Virus record (IMG/VR): IMGVR_UViG_3300037847_000388
Location: 1 to 38,852 of that record
DNA from: a virus
Reading direction: 5' to 3' (one strand)
Length of the DNA: 38,852 nt
In this document: positions 1 through 4,939 of the stretch, piece after piece
Position numbering within the stretch: position 1 is the first letter of the stretch
Layout of the letters: each line of letters opens with the position of its first letter
Position numbers and translations under genes: made by a program
The notes under the pieces: model-generated
Seen by the model: only the letters and a program-made list of their open reading frames with translations
What the model was told of the DNA's origin: nothing
Databases searched by the model: none

Positions 1-82
1 CGCCAGTGTCCTGACCGTTGTACACATCGTGCTTGGTGACGTTTGAGAAGTTCACCACACCTTCGATAACTTGACTTGCCAT
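1..82 (-). CDS. ssb: Single-stranded DNA-binding protein, N-terminal fragment (gp2.5-like)
   Basis: The window edge cuts this gene. Only the first 27 codons are present, beginning MASQVIEGVVNFSNVTKHDV, and they match the intact SSB at 37875-38249 except for Ala instead of Ser at residue 2. The start ATG is preceded by GAGGATT at Shine-Dalgarno distance. It is a second, partial copy of the gene that opens the replication arm, so it says more about contig ends or genome circularity than about a second functional SSB. Confidence 0.85.
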   Translation of the reverse strand, partial: MASQVIEGVVNFSNVTKHDVYNGQDTG

Positions 83-100
83 TGAGATAATCCTCGTTGT

Positions 101-124
101 TAAAAAAGAGTTCCCGCAGGAACA
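101..124 (-). terminator. Hairpin plus T-tract in SSB leader (terminator or attenuator), left copy
   Basis: Read on the minus strand, GTTCC-TGCG-GGAAC forms a perfect 5-bp stem, followed by TCTTTTTT. It lies between the stop of the 53-aa gene and the SSB start, just downstream of a sigma70-like promoter. The right copy (38272-38298) has a different loop and a T-A to C-G compensatory pair but the same architecture. This supports a selected structure that ends upstream transcripts or attenuates SSB expression. Confidence 0.6.
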
Positions 125-125
125 C

Positions 126-287
126 CTATAGTATCTCACGTTCTGGGCCTCGTGTCAAACCCTTTTTACGTGATTGGTACTTTTTGGCATCTTTCTTCCT
201 GTCCTTGTGTGCGCCTCCTTTGTTGTGATCGTGCTTGGCTACAGGATTCCACCGTCCTCCTGTAGTAACTCCTGTAGTATTACTCAT
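126..287 (-). CDS. Small basic protein of unknown function (53 aa), left copy
   Basis: Fifty-three codons starting ATG with AAAGGA nine bases upstream. The product is rich in Lys, Arg, His and Gly, with a central NPVAKHDHNKGG and KDRKKDAKK stretch that resembles tiny basic proteins common in marine podoviruses. I do not know their function. The right copy at 38301-38462 encodes the same protein with mostly silent changes over the first 44 codons, which is good evidence of translation and purifying selection. The last codons overlap a promoter for SSB. A nucleic-acid-binding role would fit the charge but is only a guess. Confidence 0.75.
   Translation of the reverse strand: MSNTTGVTTGGRWNPVAKHDHNKGGAHKDRKKDAKKYQSRKKGLTRGPEREIL
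130..158 (-). promoter_or_regulatory. Sigma70-like promoter for SSB/replication arm, left copy
   Basis: The minus strand shows TTGACA, a 17-base spacer, then GATACT. The -35 is perfect and the -10 matches 4 of 6. It sits inside the 3' end of the 53-aa gene and faces SSB. In the right copy the same hexamers and spacing are kept although the overlapping amino acids changed, which supports function at the DNA level. Confidence 0.6.
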
Positions 288-312
288 TAGTTTATTCCTT
301 TAGTTTATATCT

Positions 313-543
313 TTAGTAGTCCTTAATACTACTTAAGATGTTATCATAGTTTTCCTGTAATTGCAACACCTCATCTTGTGAAATATTACCGTCAATAGGT
401 ATTGACTCCATGTTCTCTAGCTCCCAATGGGTAGCGATAGAGACTGTCAGACATTCTGTACACATATCGTAGTGCACACCGTTTGCATCTTTCTTCAGTA
501 TCTCCAAATCATCTAGGATAACGTCACACGCCTTACACCTCAT
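313..543 (-). CDS. Zinc-ribbon protein of unknown function (76 aa), left copy
   Basis: A 76-residue protein with CxxC pairs at Cys3/Cys6 and Cys28/Cys31, spaced as in a small zinc ribbon, followed by an acidic helical tail. GGGAGG lies upstream of the ATG. The right copy at 38487-38717 has all four cysteines and differs at only about six residues, mostly conservative. Zinc binding is inferred from the cysteines. Similar ribbons in phage early regions may bind nucleic acid or host transcription proteins, but nothing here shows which. Confidence 0.8.
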   Translation of the reverse strand: MRCKACDVILDDLEILKKDANGVHYDMCTECLTVSIATHWELENMESIPIDGNISQDEVLQLQENYDNILSSIKDY

Positions 544-673
544 CGTAACCTCCCTGCCCGTATTTCTCTGGGTCCTTTCTGGTAACCAAAATGATGGCGT
601 TGACTACGCAGAGAAACAGACCTACCGCCCACAGCCCACACCACAACAAAAACAGACCAAGCAAAAAACTCAT
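533..673 (-). CDS. Tiny membrane protein (46 aa), present only in left copy
   Basis: Forty-six codons. The first 30 residues are almost wholly hydrophobic (FLLGLFLLWCGLWAVGLFL region) and form one transmembrane helix, followed by a short charged tail. The start overlaps the stop of the upstream gene as ATGA, and its own end overlaps the zinc-ribbon start by 11 bases, so it looks translationally coupled. GAAGGA lies ahead of the ATG. In the right-hand copy this ORF is missing and the two flanking genes abut directly. Function unknown. Confidence 0.55.
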   Translation of the reverse strand: MSFLLGLFLLWCGLWAVGLFLCVVNAIILVTRKDPEKYGQGGYDEV

Positions 674-873
674 AGCACATCCTTCATGTTTTCAGTTTCG
701 GGCCAGTTGAACACACCCTCGTACGCCTCTACCAGTTCTGGGTAGGTCATGGCGTCATACCGTTTACGTATCTGGTCCTTTACCATCCTGATTACCGTAG
801 GGAAATCTAGGAAGTTTATCTCGTATTCCGTCAATTCTCTGACCATGATCTCAACATCGTACGCATCGTTCAT
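670..873 (-). CDS. Hypothetical early protein (67 aa)
   Basis: I start it at the ATG at 873, preceded by AGGAGG, rather than at an in-frame ATG 16 codons upstream, because that start overlaps the previous stop as ATGA. The product is a small, probably helical protein. The partial gene at 38714-38852 is a distant homologue sharing the YE, DF, TV, IR and YxAM positions, so this locus holds diverged alleles. No known domain recognised. Confidence 0.65.
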   Translation of the reverse strand: MNDAYDVEIMVRELTEYEINFLDFPTVIRMVKDQIRKRYDAMTYPELVEAYEGVFNWPETENMKDVL

Positions 874-1343
874 ACTGCCTCCTGTCCGTACCAGCGCATA
901 GGGATGCCACGTGCGTCCCAATCGTCTGCCTTGTAATTGTAGTACACCTGATAGCCTAGCACAGCGTCATCACGTTTGCACTCATCTGGCATACACTGTG
1001 GTGGATCTGTGAAGTCACCTGTGGGTATCCCGTTAGGAAGCGCCATGAGCGCGTCTGAGTGCTTTTGCATTGTTGCGTGTACCTTACCATAGCGTTTTGT
1101 GTACTCGTGTCCTAGGGCCAGAAGATGCCTTCTGAGCCATCTGTAGTTTTGACTGCTAGCCCTAGCCCACACTGCACTAGGGTGGTTCTTATGTGTTGAT
1201 TTGTACGCTACCTGCCCCCCGTCAATTTCGTTATGTGCTGTTGACAGTAGCTGTGCTGTCTCCAGTATCATTTTGACCACGTGACGATCACACTGTAGCT
1301 CTGCGGCTTCTCGCGGGTCACGTGACAGGTAAAATATATTCAT
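870..1343 (-). CDS. Pyrimidine-dimer DNA glycosylase-like protein
   Basis: The start at 1343 gives MNIFYLSRDPREAAELQCDR, with the preceding stop two bases upstream. The order of motifs (N-terminal MNIFYL, CDRHVVKMILETAQLLSTAH, THKNHPSAVW, and PPQCMPDEC near the C-terminus) matches a protein family frequent in phages and related to pyrimidine-dimer DNA glycosylases (endonuclease V type). The family would repair UV dimers by base excision, useful in surface water. The assignment rests on recalled sequence pattern, not on confirmed catalytic residues. Its end overlaps the next gene as ATGA in the leftward early operon. Confidence 0.55.
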   Translation of the reverse strand: MNIFYLSRDPREAAELQCDRHVVKMILETAQLLSTAHNEIDGGQVAYKSTHKNHPSAVWARASSQNYRWLRRHLLALGHEYTKRYGKVHATMQKHSDALMALPNGIPTGDFTDPPQCMPDECKRDDAVLGYQVYYNYKADDWDARGIPMRWYGQEAV

Positions 1344-1345
1344 AG

Positions 1346-1588
1346 TTAATCCCCGTGGTCTGTCCAATGGTAGTCAGCGCCTGCTAACACCTCGTCCTGT
1401 ATAATAGCATCAAAGTAATCGTAGTTCCACCCTTCGTACAAATCTTTTTCACCTACTGTGATCTTGTCAATGGTCACTAGATCCTGATGATCGTCGGAGT
1501 CTAGCGTCCAGTGTATCACTACGTCAAGTGTCGCCCACTCAGCGTCTACCTGTACCTCTGTCTGGTGCTGTCCGTATCGTCTGCTCAT
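1346..1588 (-). CDS. Hypothetical acidic protein (80 aa)
   Basis: An 80-residue acidic protein with alternating hydrophobic stretches (TLDVVIHWTL, LVTIDKITVG) that suggest a small beta-rich fold. AGGAGG lies upstream of the ATG, inside a direct repeat of ACACTAG that flanks the ribosome binding site. It is two bases from the downstream glycosylase-like gene and its start overlaps the tiny upstream ORF. I do not recognise the family. Confidence 0.6.
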   Translation of the reverse strand: MSRRYGQHQTEVQVDAEWATLDVVIHWTLDSDDHQDLVTIDKITVGEKDLYEGWNYDYFDAIIQDEVLAGADYHWTDHGD

Positions 1589-1671
1589 TGTCTAGTGTCC
1601 TCCTCTAGTGTTAGCCATAGCCAGATTATAGCACAACCAATCCCCCATATCCACAGCACGTCAGTCTCCAT
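1585..1671 (-). CDS. Tiny membrane peptide (28 aa)
   Basis: Twenty-eight codons, METDVLWIWG followed by GCAIIWLWLTL, then a charged EEDTRQ tail: one short transmembrane helix. It overlaps both neighbours. Its ATG lies inside the last codons of the gene ending at 1661, and its TGA shares bases with the ATG at 1588. Nothing but ORF structure, hydrophobicity and packing supports it, but three other similar ORFs sit at gene joints in this window. Confidence 0.4.
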   Translation of the reverse strand: METDVLWIWGIGCAIIWLWLTLEEDTRQ

Positions 1672-1876
1672 CCTTCCACCCCTTGTATTCGCTCAAAACC
1701 TCTAGCTTTACGATTACACAGTCCATATCACTGTGCACACGGATGTGCTCTAGCATCCGATCCTTCGCTTCCCATTCATCTTGCCAGCACCCATCTTCGT
1801 ACCAGTTCCCTGTGTTCTCGCTCCTGTAGTACAGGGCGAATTTGGACATTTCTGGCAAAGCTGTTCGGTTACTCAT
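1661..1876 (-). CDS. Hypothetical protein (71 aa)
   Basis: A 71-residue protein with a Trp- and Tyr-rich first half (FALYYRSENTGNWY) and a helical, charged second half. GGGAGGG precedes the ATG. It is the downstream partner of a 40-codon gene and upstream of the 28-aa membrane ORF, within the same leftward early operon. Family not recognised. Confidence 0.6.
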   Translation of the reverse strand: MSNRTALPEMSKFALYYRSENTGNWYEDGCWQDEWEAKDRMLEHIRVHSDMDCVIVKLEVLSEYKGWKDGD

Positions 1877-1879
1877 TAG

Positions 1880-2002
1880 TTAATACCCTCCCGTGCATTG
1901 TATTTCTAGTGTCGTACAGTCAGCTTCAAAAGTTATCCCGCGTTCTACTAATCCCGCGCAAACGTCTAAAAACTCTGTCATATCATAACAAGATATTGTC
2001 AT
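1880..2002 (-). CDS. Small conserved-looking phage protein (40 aa)
   Basis: Forty codons, with FLDVCAGLVERGITFEAD in the middle and an IQCTGGY end. The pattern 'helix, ERG(I/V)TFEAD, strand, TGGY' recalls tiny proteins in other marine podovirus early regions. GGGAGG lies eight bases before the ATG, and the start overlaps the preceding stop as TAATG. Function unknown. Confidence 0.55.
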   Translation of the reverse strand: MTISCYDMTEFLDVCAGLVERGITFEADCTTLEIQCTGGY

Positions 2003-2355
2003 TAGTCAAACCTCCCGATTTTTGTCTCGCCTGTGTCGTTATCGCGAATCGCTGTGATCGCGTAAGGGTAGCAGTACATGGTAAATCTGTCAAGGTACGA
2101 TATTGTGGCGTACGGTTGCAAGTCCGGGTCCTCTGGACTCTGGTACGTGCCACAGTCTGCCACAGTGCCACCAAACGGATACTGAAACCCGCCGTACCCA
2201 TAAACCTCGTCCATAGCCTCCGACAGCGAGTCTAACGTGTGATCCTCCCCTAGTGCCTGTGTTGCGTGGATAAAAAACTCTGGCAGTATGCCTAAGTACT
2301 CCCGTGTCACTTCTGGGTAGTGGCTATGGTTCCAAAATACATTGTAGTCTTTCAT
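2002..2355 (-). CDS. Hypothetical early protein (117 aa)
   Basis: A 117-residue acidic, aromatic-rich protein containing REYLGILPEFF, YGYGGFQYPFGGTV and YAITAIRDNDTGE segments. I have the impression of a small family limited to marine phages, without assigned function. GAGGAG precedes the ATG. Its TAA shares one base with the next ATG, consistent with coupled translation in the leftward operon. Confidence 0.6.
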   Translation of the reverse strand: MKDYNVFWNHSHYPEVTREYLGILPEFFIHATQALGEDHTLDSLSEAMDEVYGYGGFQYPFGGTVADCGTYQSPEDPDLQPYATISYLDRFTMYCYPYAITAIRDNDTGETKIGRFD

Positions 2356-2359
2356 GCTT

Positions 2360-2770
2360 TTACACTCCTCTAGTTTGTCTCACGTATCCTTGTGTATACG
2401 CAAAAACTTTCGCTTTATCGTCACGGACCAGCAGATCCGCAAAGTCTGACCCAGTATAGTCACTGTCTGGGTCCTGTCTATAGTAAAAATTACCAGACTT
2501 GTATGGGTTGTAAGTGATTTCCGTTTCTGGTAGATGCCTGTCGTACTTCGGCATCTGGGGCCAGTCCATTAGATAACCCACTAACCCAGCGTGTACGTTC
2601 TTACGCTTCTCACGTAGGACGCGCTCACGGCCCTTCTGTGACACTCTAGGCTGTACGTCACGCAAGGGTACGTAGAACGTGCGAGCGATCACGCGGCCCT
2701 TTTCTGGACCCTCTAGCGCCTTCACGGACCACAGTTTCTTGTGTAAGTTGAAATATACAAATACCTTCAT
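2360..2770 (-). CDS. Hypothetical early protein, MKVFVYFNLHKK type (136 aa)
   Basis: A 136-residue basic protein starting MKVFVYFNLHKKLWSVKALE, with a conserved-looking VLREKRKNVHAGLVG core and a Tyr-rich C-terminal half. Proteins with this N-terminus recur in podovirus early regions, but I know no function. The ribosome site GAGGGTGA overlaps the upstream gene's stop. The charge would permit nucleic-acid binding, which is inference only. Confidence 0.65.
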   Translation of the reverse strand: MKVFVYFNLHKKLWSVKALEGPEKGRVIARTFYVPLRDVQPRVSQKGRERVLREKRKNVHAGLVGYLMDWPQMPKYDRHLPETEITYNPYKSGNFYYRQDPDSDYTGSDFADLLVRDDKAKVFAYTQGYVRQTRGV

Positions 2771-2774
2771 TGTC

Positions 2775-3419
2775 TCACCCTCTGGCGATCATATCGCCCT
2801 GTCGCTTTACCATACTGCGCCCGTGTCCTATGTAGCAGACTACAGACACGCTCTTATCCCAACAAGCACGGCACTTGTCGCACTTGCCCTGTCTTGTGTA
2901 TGCCTCGCATATTACCGCGTCACTGGGTACTGTGTCAACCGTGGCAATCGTGCTAGTGGTGGCACCCTGTACCGTCTCGCCTGTGATGCTGTCGCTAGAC
3001 AAGCGTACCACTACGTTAGGCAGTGCCATGAGCCTAGCAAGAACCGTGCCAAACTTGCTGAACTTGTGCATCCGTGTCGGTATCCAGTGCTTGACCCATG
3101 GCGTACGTTCGCACACGTCTAGGATCTTGTGCGCTAGACGGATGTCGTACATATCGCCAGAGTCGAACCATCGGAAATACCGATCATTGTCAAGCTCTGC
3201 CACCATGTCGTCTGCCCATGCGTCACGCTTCCAGTCCTCGCGGTTGTGCTCGCGTGGTGCACGTACGTTCTTGAAACGGTAGTTTCCCGTGGTGGCATAG
3301 CATCCGCTACAGGCAGGCACAAGTGTACCGTCTGGATTCCTAGACGCAGGACACGTGTCTAGCGCCTGCAGTGACCATGACCGGCATGGCATCTTGCTTG
3401 CCTTCGATAGTTTTAACAT
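2775..3419 (-). CDS. Gp88/DUF7227-like cysteine-rich protein (214 aa)
   Basis: The N-terminal part has cysteines at 12, 23, 37 and 40 (CSGCYA), then an N-rich and W-rich region, the motif RWFDSGDMYD, a segment RTPWVKHWIPTRMHKF, and a C-terminal CDKCRAC cluster. This order matches phage proteins of the Gp88/DUF7227 kind, whose SGD and TR motifs sit in what may be a TIM-barrel-like fold with a metal or Fe-S site. Biochemical function is not established to my knowledge. It is the largest gene of the left early arm. Its start overlaps a 19-codon ORF as TAATG. Confidence 0.65.
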   Translation of the reverse strand: MLKLSKASKMPCRSWSLQALDTCPASRNPDGTLVPACSGCYATTGNYRFKNVRAPREHNREDWKRDAWADDMVAELDNDRYFRWFDSGDMYDIRLAHKILDVCERTPWVKHWIPTRMHKFSKFGTVLARLMALPNVVVRLSSDSITGETVQGATTSTIATVDTVPSDAVICEAYTRQGKCDKCRACWDKSVSVVCYIGHGRSMVKRQGDMIARG

Positions 3420-3478
3420 TATGTGCTCCCGTTGGTGCGTTGGTTTACCAGTGAACCCAGAGCGTACCCTAGGCTCAC
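3419..3478 (-). CDS. Possible 19-codon leader peptide
   Basis: A GTG-started ORF of 19 codons (VSLGYALGSLVNQRTNGST) fills the space between the flanking genes and ends in TAATG overlapping the downstream start. A strong AAGGAGGG lies about 12 bases upstream and serves no other evident start. It could be a coupling leader for the cysteine protein. Support is only positional. Confidence 0.3.
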   Translation of the reverse strand: MSLGYALGSLVNQRTNGST

Positions 3479-3495
3479 CAGTAACTCAACCCTCC

Positions 3496-3711
3496 TTATA
3501 GTCCTAGTGCTTTGTCTCGTGCTTTCCAGTATTCCAGATCACCCGCGTTCTGTACGTGCTCCGGCATCTCGTGGAACATGTGGTCAATACCAAGCTCGCG
3601 CAGTGCATCGTATGCTTGCCACCGGCGCTCGCTGTTGTCGTCTCGTACTGCCTGCTCGACGTTGAAGATCAATCGTGAGATGGCGTACTGCTGTGCTTTG
3701 TTTATGTACAT
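3496..3711 (-). CDS. First gene of left early arm, hypothetical (71 aa)
   Basis: A 71-residue, probably all-helical protein, MYINKAQQYAISRLIFNVEQ onward, with a Trp/His-containing second half. AGGAG lies nine bases before the ATG, and the upstream leader is an unusual C/A-only stretch (about 3722-3757 on the minus strand). It is the promoter-proximal gene of the leftward arm, next to the control region. Function unknown. Confidence 0.6.
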   Translation of the reverse strand: MYINKAQQYAISRLIFNVEQAVRDDNSERRWQAYDALRELGIDHMFHEMPEHVQNAGDLEYWKARDKALGL

Positions 3712-3787
3712 AGTGTTGTGCTCCTGTTGTGTTGTGTTGCTGTGTTGTCGATGGGGTAACTATGAGGCATCCAGAGACAGAACACAA

Positions 3788-4079
3788 GTGTAAATATTAC
3801 ACAGAAATCCCAGGCCCGAAACTGTTGACAGACTTCCGTGATCTGTGGTACTGGCAATGTCAATACCATAGTTTGGCCCGTGTTGTCACGTAAATATTAC
3901 CATTGACAGCTCAGCCCGTTGTGTGCTTGCGGTTGGCCTGAGGCACCTACACTGGCACACACACTCTGTCAACGTAAATATTTCACTTGTATTCGTGTGT
4001 TGTCCGTGGTAGGACTTGGGGCCTCTGGCTTACCACAATGCACAACCCGTGTCAACCCTTGGGGCCATGTGAATATTAC
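3788..4079. repeat. Four GTAAATATTAC-type dyads at 84-100 bp spacing
   Basis: GTAAATATTAC occurs at 3790-3800 (extended to the perfect 6-3-6 dyad GTGTAAATATTACAC at 3788-3802) and at 3890-3900. One-mismatch copies are GTAAATATTTC at 3974-3984 and GTGAATATTAC at 4069-4079. Each is a GTAA-ATA-TTAC palindrome or close to it. Copies two and three are directly preceded by TGTCA. Regular spacing in otherwise GC-richer DNA suggests protein binding sites, either regulator operators or origin iterons. Confidence 0.65.
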
Positions 4080-4128
4080 CCGTGTTTATCCTTGCGCTGT
4101 GGTGTGGCTTGTGTTAGACTCGGGGTGG

Positions 4129-4146
4129 CCTGTGTTTCGACACGGG
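4129..4146. other. Seven-pair hairpin with TTCG loop beside G-runs
   Basis: CCTGTGT-TTCG-ACACGGG can form seven pairs including one G.T wobble. It is followed by GGGG-A-GGGGG. No T-tract follows on either strand, so it is not an ordinary intrinsic terminator. It may be a structural element of the control region. Confidence 0.4.
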
Positions 4147-4195
4147 GGGAGGGGGATTGACTTGTGTTATGTTGTGGTGTAGCCACTCAGGTTTG

Positions 4196-4268
4196 CAAGA
4201 GGGTAAAATTAGGTAAAAACCCTGTAAAAATAACATAATTTATACCTTAGCTAACCTCTTGTTTTACC
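4196..4268. repeat. AT-rich block with GGTAAAA repeats and inverted arms
   Basis: GGTAAAA occurs at 4202-4208 and 4212-4218, with GTAAAA at 4224-4229 and the reverse complement TTTTACC at 4262-4268. CAAGAGG (4196-4202) is matched by CCTCTTG (4255-4261). The central part is nearly pure A/T. A further GGTAAAA at 4340-4346 overlaps the -10 of the rightward promoter, so the word may be an operator. The AT-rich core could also ease strand opening. Confidence 0.5.
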
Positions 4269-4318
4269 TCGTGTTTCCACGGGGGCGGGACTACAGTTAA
4301 AAATAGTACAAAAAAGAC

Positions 4319-4347
4319 TTGACTTTTGAGTAAAAGTATGGTAAAAT
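4319..4347 (+). promoter_or_regulatory. Rightward sigma70 promoter for virion arm
   Basis: TTGACT, a 17-base spacer and TAAAAT each match the consensus at 5 of 6 positions. It lies about 140 bases before the terminase small-subunit gene and points at it. A GGTAAAA word overlaps the -10. Confidence 0.7.
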
Positions 4348-4409
4348 AATAGGCAGATACTAGGATGTATTTAGTAACGCAGGAGTTGGGCTAAGTTATC
4401 TACTTAACC

Positions 4410-4462
4410 GTTCGTATAGATCCCCTCTTCTGTTGCTTCCTAGGCAGGGGACTCATGCGAAC
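4410..4462 (+). promoter_or_regulatory. Structured 5' leader ahead of terminase genes
   Basis: GTTCGTA (4410-4416) pairs with TGCGAAC (4456-4462) and CCCCT (4422-4426) with AGGGG (4446-4450), separated by a partly paired 5x5 internal loop. The result is a long bulged stem in the leader RNA. It resembles phage RNase III processing stems in form. As DNA it lies beside the terminase genes and could equally mark a packaging site. Confidence 0.45.
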
Positions 4463-4488
4463 TTGAGTAAACACAAGGATAATGGATA

Positions 4489-4881
4489 ATGTCTGAAGAG
4501 ACACCCAAGAAAAGAGGCAGAGGAAGGCCACGCAAAGGTGAAATTGTAGAAAAAACAGCAGGCTCCAGAGGCAAAGTAGGCAGGCCTAAGGGTGATGCTT
4601 CTATAATTAACGAGTACAAGGCTAGAATGTTAGCCTCACCTAAGTCAGCTAAGGTACTAGAGACTATATTTGAGGCCGCTCTGGACCACGATCACAAGAA
4701 TCAAGCGGCGGCATGGAAGCTGGTAATGGACAGAATACTACCTGTAGGTGCTTTTGAGAAGGAGGTCACCAAAGATGGAAGCAGAAGTGCAATCCAGATT
4801 AATATCACTGGGGTTGGAGGCGCAACAGTTGCTGATGGCTATCCAGAGAGTAGCACAATCGAAGGCGAACTCGTGGATTGA
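4489..4881 (+). CDS. Terminase small subunit-like protein with AT-hooks (130 aa)
   Basis: The N-terminus has two AT-hook-like motifs, KRGRGRPRKG and GKVGRPKGD, then a helical core (INEYKARMLASPKSAKVLET to MDRILPVGAFEKE) of the type seen in podovirus small terminases. These bind DNA and present it to the large subunit for packaging. AAGGAT precedes the ATG. It is first in the rightward arm, and the large terminase follows about 1.9 kb later. The assignment rests on context, size and AT-hooks. The C-terminal tail is acidic and overlaps another ORF. Confidence 0.6.
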   Translation: MSEETPKKRGRGRPRKGEIVEKTAGSRGKVGRPKGDASIINEYKARMLASPKSAKVLETIFEAALDHDHKNQAAAWKLVMDRILPVGAFEKEVTKDGSRSAIQINITGVGGATVADGYPESSTIEGELVD

Positions 4882-4939
4882 TGACGCTGAGTCACAGTCT
4901 GAGCTTCTTTTTGCGTATCTGAGGTCTAGAGTTAATTGA
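4775..4939 (+). CDS. Out-of-frame overlapping small protein (54 aa)
   Basis: It begins inside the small-terminase gene in another frame. AAGGAGG lies nine bases before its ATG, which is the best ribosome site in the area. The product, MEAEVQSRLISLGLEAQQLL onward, is amphipathic and helical. It ends in TTGA shared with the TTG start of the peptidase gene. The strong ribosome site and coupling argue for expression. Function unknown; it may belong to packaging or to the lysis gene that follows. Confidence 0.55.
   Translation: MEAEVQSRLISLGLEAQQLLMAIQRVAQSKANSWIDDAESQSELLFAYLRSRVN

Larger units (their letters stand above)
1..545. repeat. Left copy of a diverged direct terminal redundancy
   Basis: This stretch aligns in the same orientation with 38168-38717. 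Both hold the SSB start, a promoter, a hairpin with T-tract, a 53-aa basic protein gene and a 76-aa zinc-ribbon gene. The SSB part differs by one base in 82, and the small genes differ mostly at silent sites. The SSB leader and the end of the 53-aa gene differ more. A true terminal repeat of one molecule would be identical, so this is more likely strain variation at a circular junction, or an old duplication. Confidence 0.9.
3712..4488. promoter_or_regulatory. Gene-free divergent control region (777 bp)
   Basis: No convincing gene lies on either strand. The region separates the leftward early arm from the rightward virion arm. It contains four AT-rich dyads, repeated TGTCA/TTGACA words, two copies of CTTGGGGCC, a TTCG-loop hairpin beside G-runs, an AT-rich block with GGTAAAA repeats, one good rightward promoter and a structured leader. 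I found no consensus sigma70 promoter for the leftward arm. It is the best candidate in the window for a replication origin and/or early regulatory switch. Confidence 0.7.

Noticed and set aside
1909-2235. A 108-codon plus-strand frame opposite the left early genes
   Set aside because: It runs antisense to well-packed genes with ribosome sites, and has no ribosome site and a biased Arg/Cys/Val composition.
2679-3282. Plus-strand frames of 135-147 codons opposite the Gp88-like gene
   Set aside because: They are complements of conserved cysteine and Trp-rich coding sequence on the minus strand.
3790-4079. AAATATTAC resembles the rolling-circle origin nonanucleotide NANTATTAC of CRESS DNA viruses
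   Set aside because: There is no Rep gene, the genome is a tailed dsDNA phage, and the dyad symmetry explains the word better.
4122-4156. Possible G-quadruplex from the G-runs near 4122 and 4142-4156
   Set aside because: Only three separated runs with one very long loop. A stable quadruplex is not convincing.
3919-4182. An 87-codon open frame on the plus strand in the control region
   Set aside because: No ribosome site, odd Cys/Trp/Val composition and it runs through the dyads and G-runs. The region behaves as regulatory DNA.
4157-4185. TTGACT at 4157 as a second rightward promoter
   Set aside because: The hexamer 17 bases downstream, TAGCCA, is not a plausible -10.
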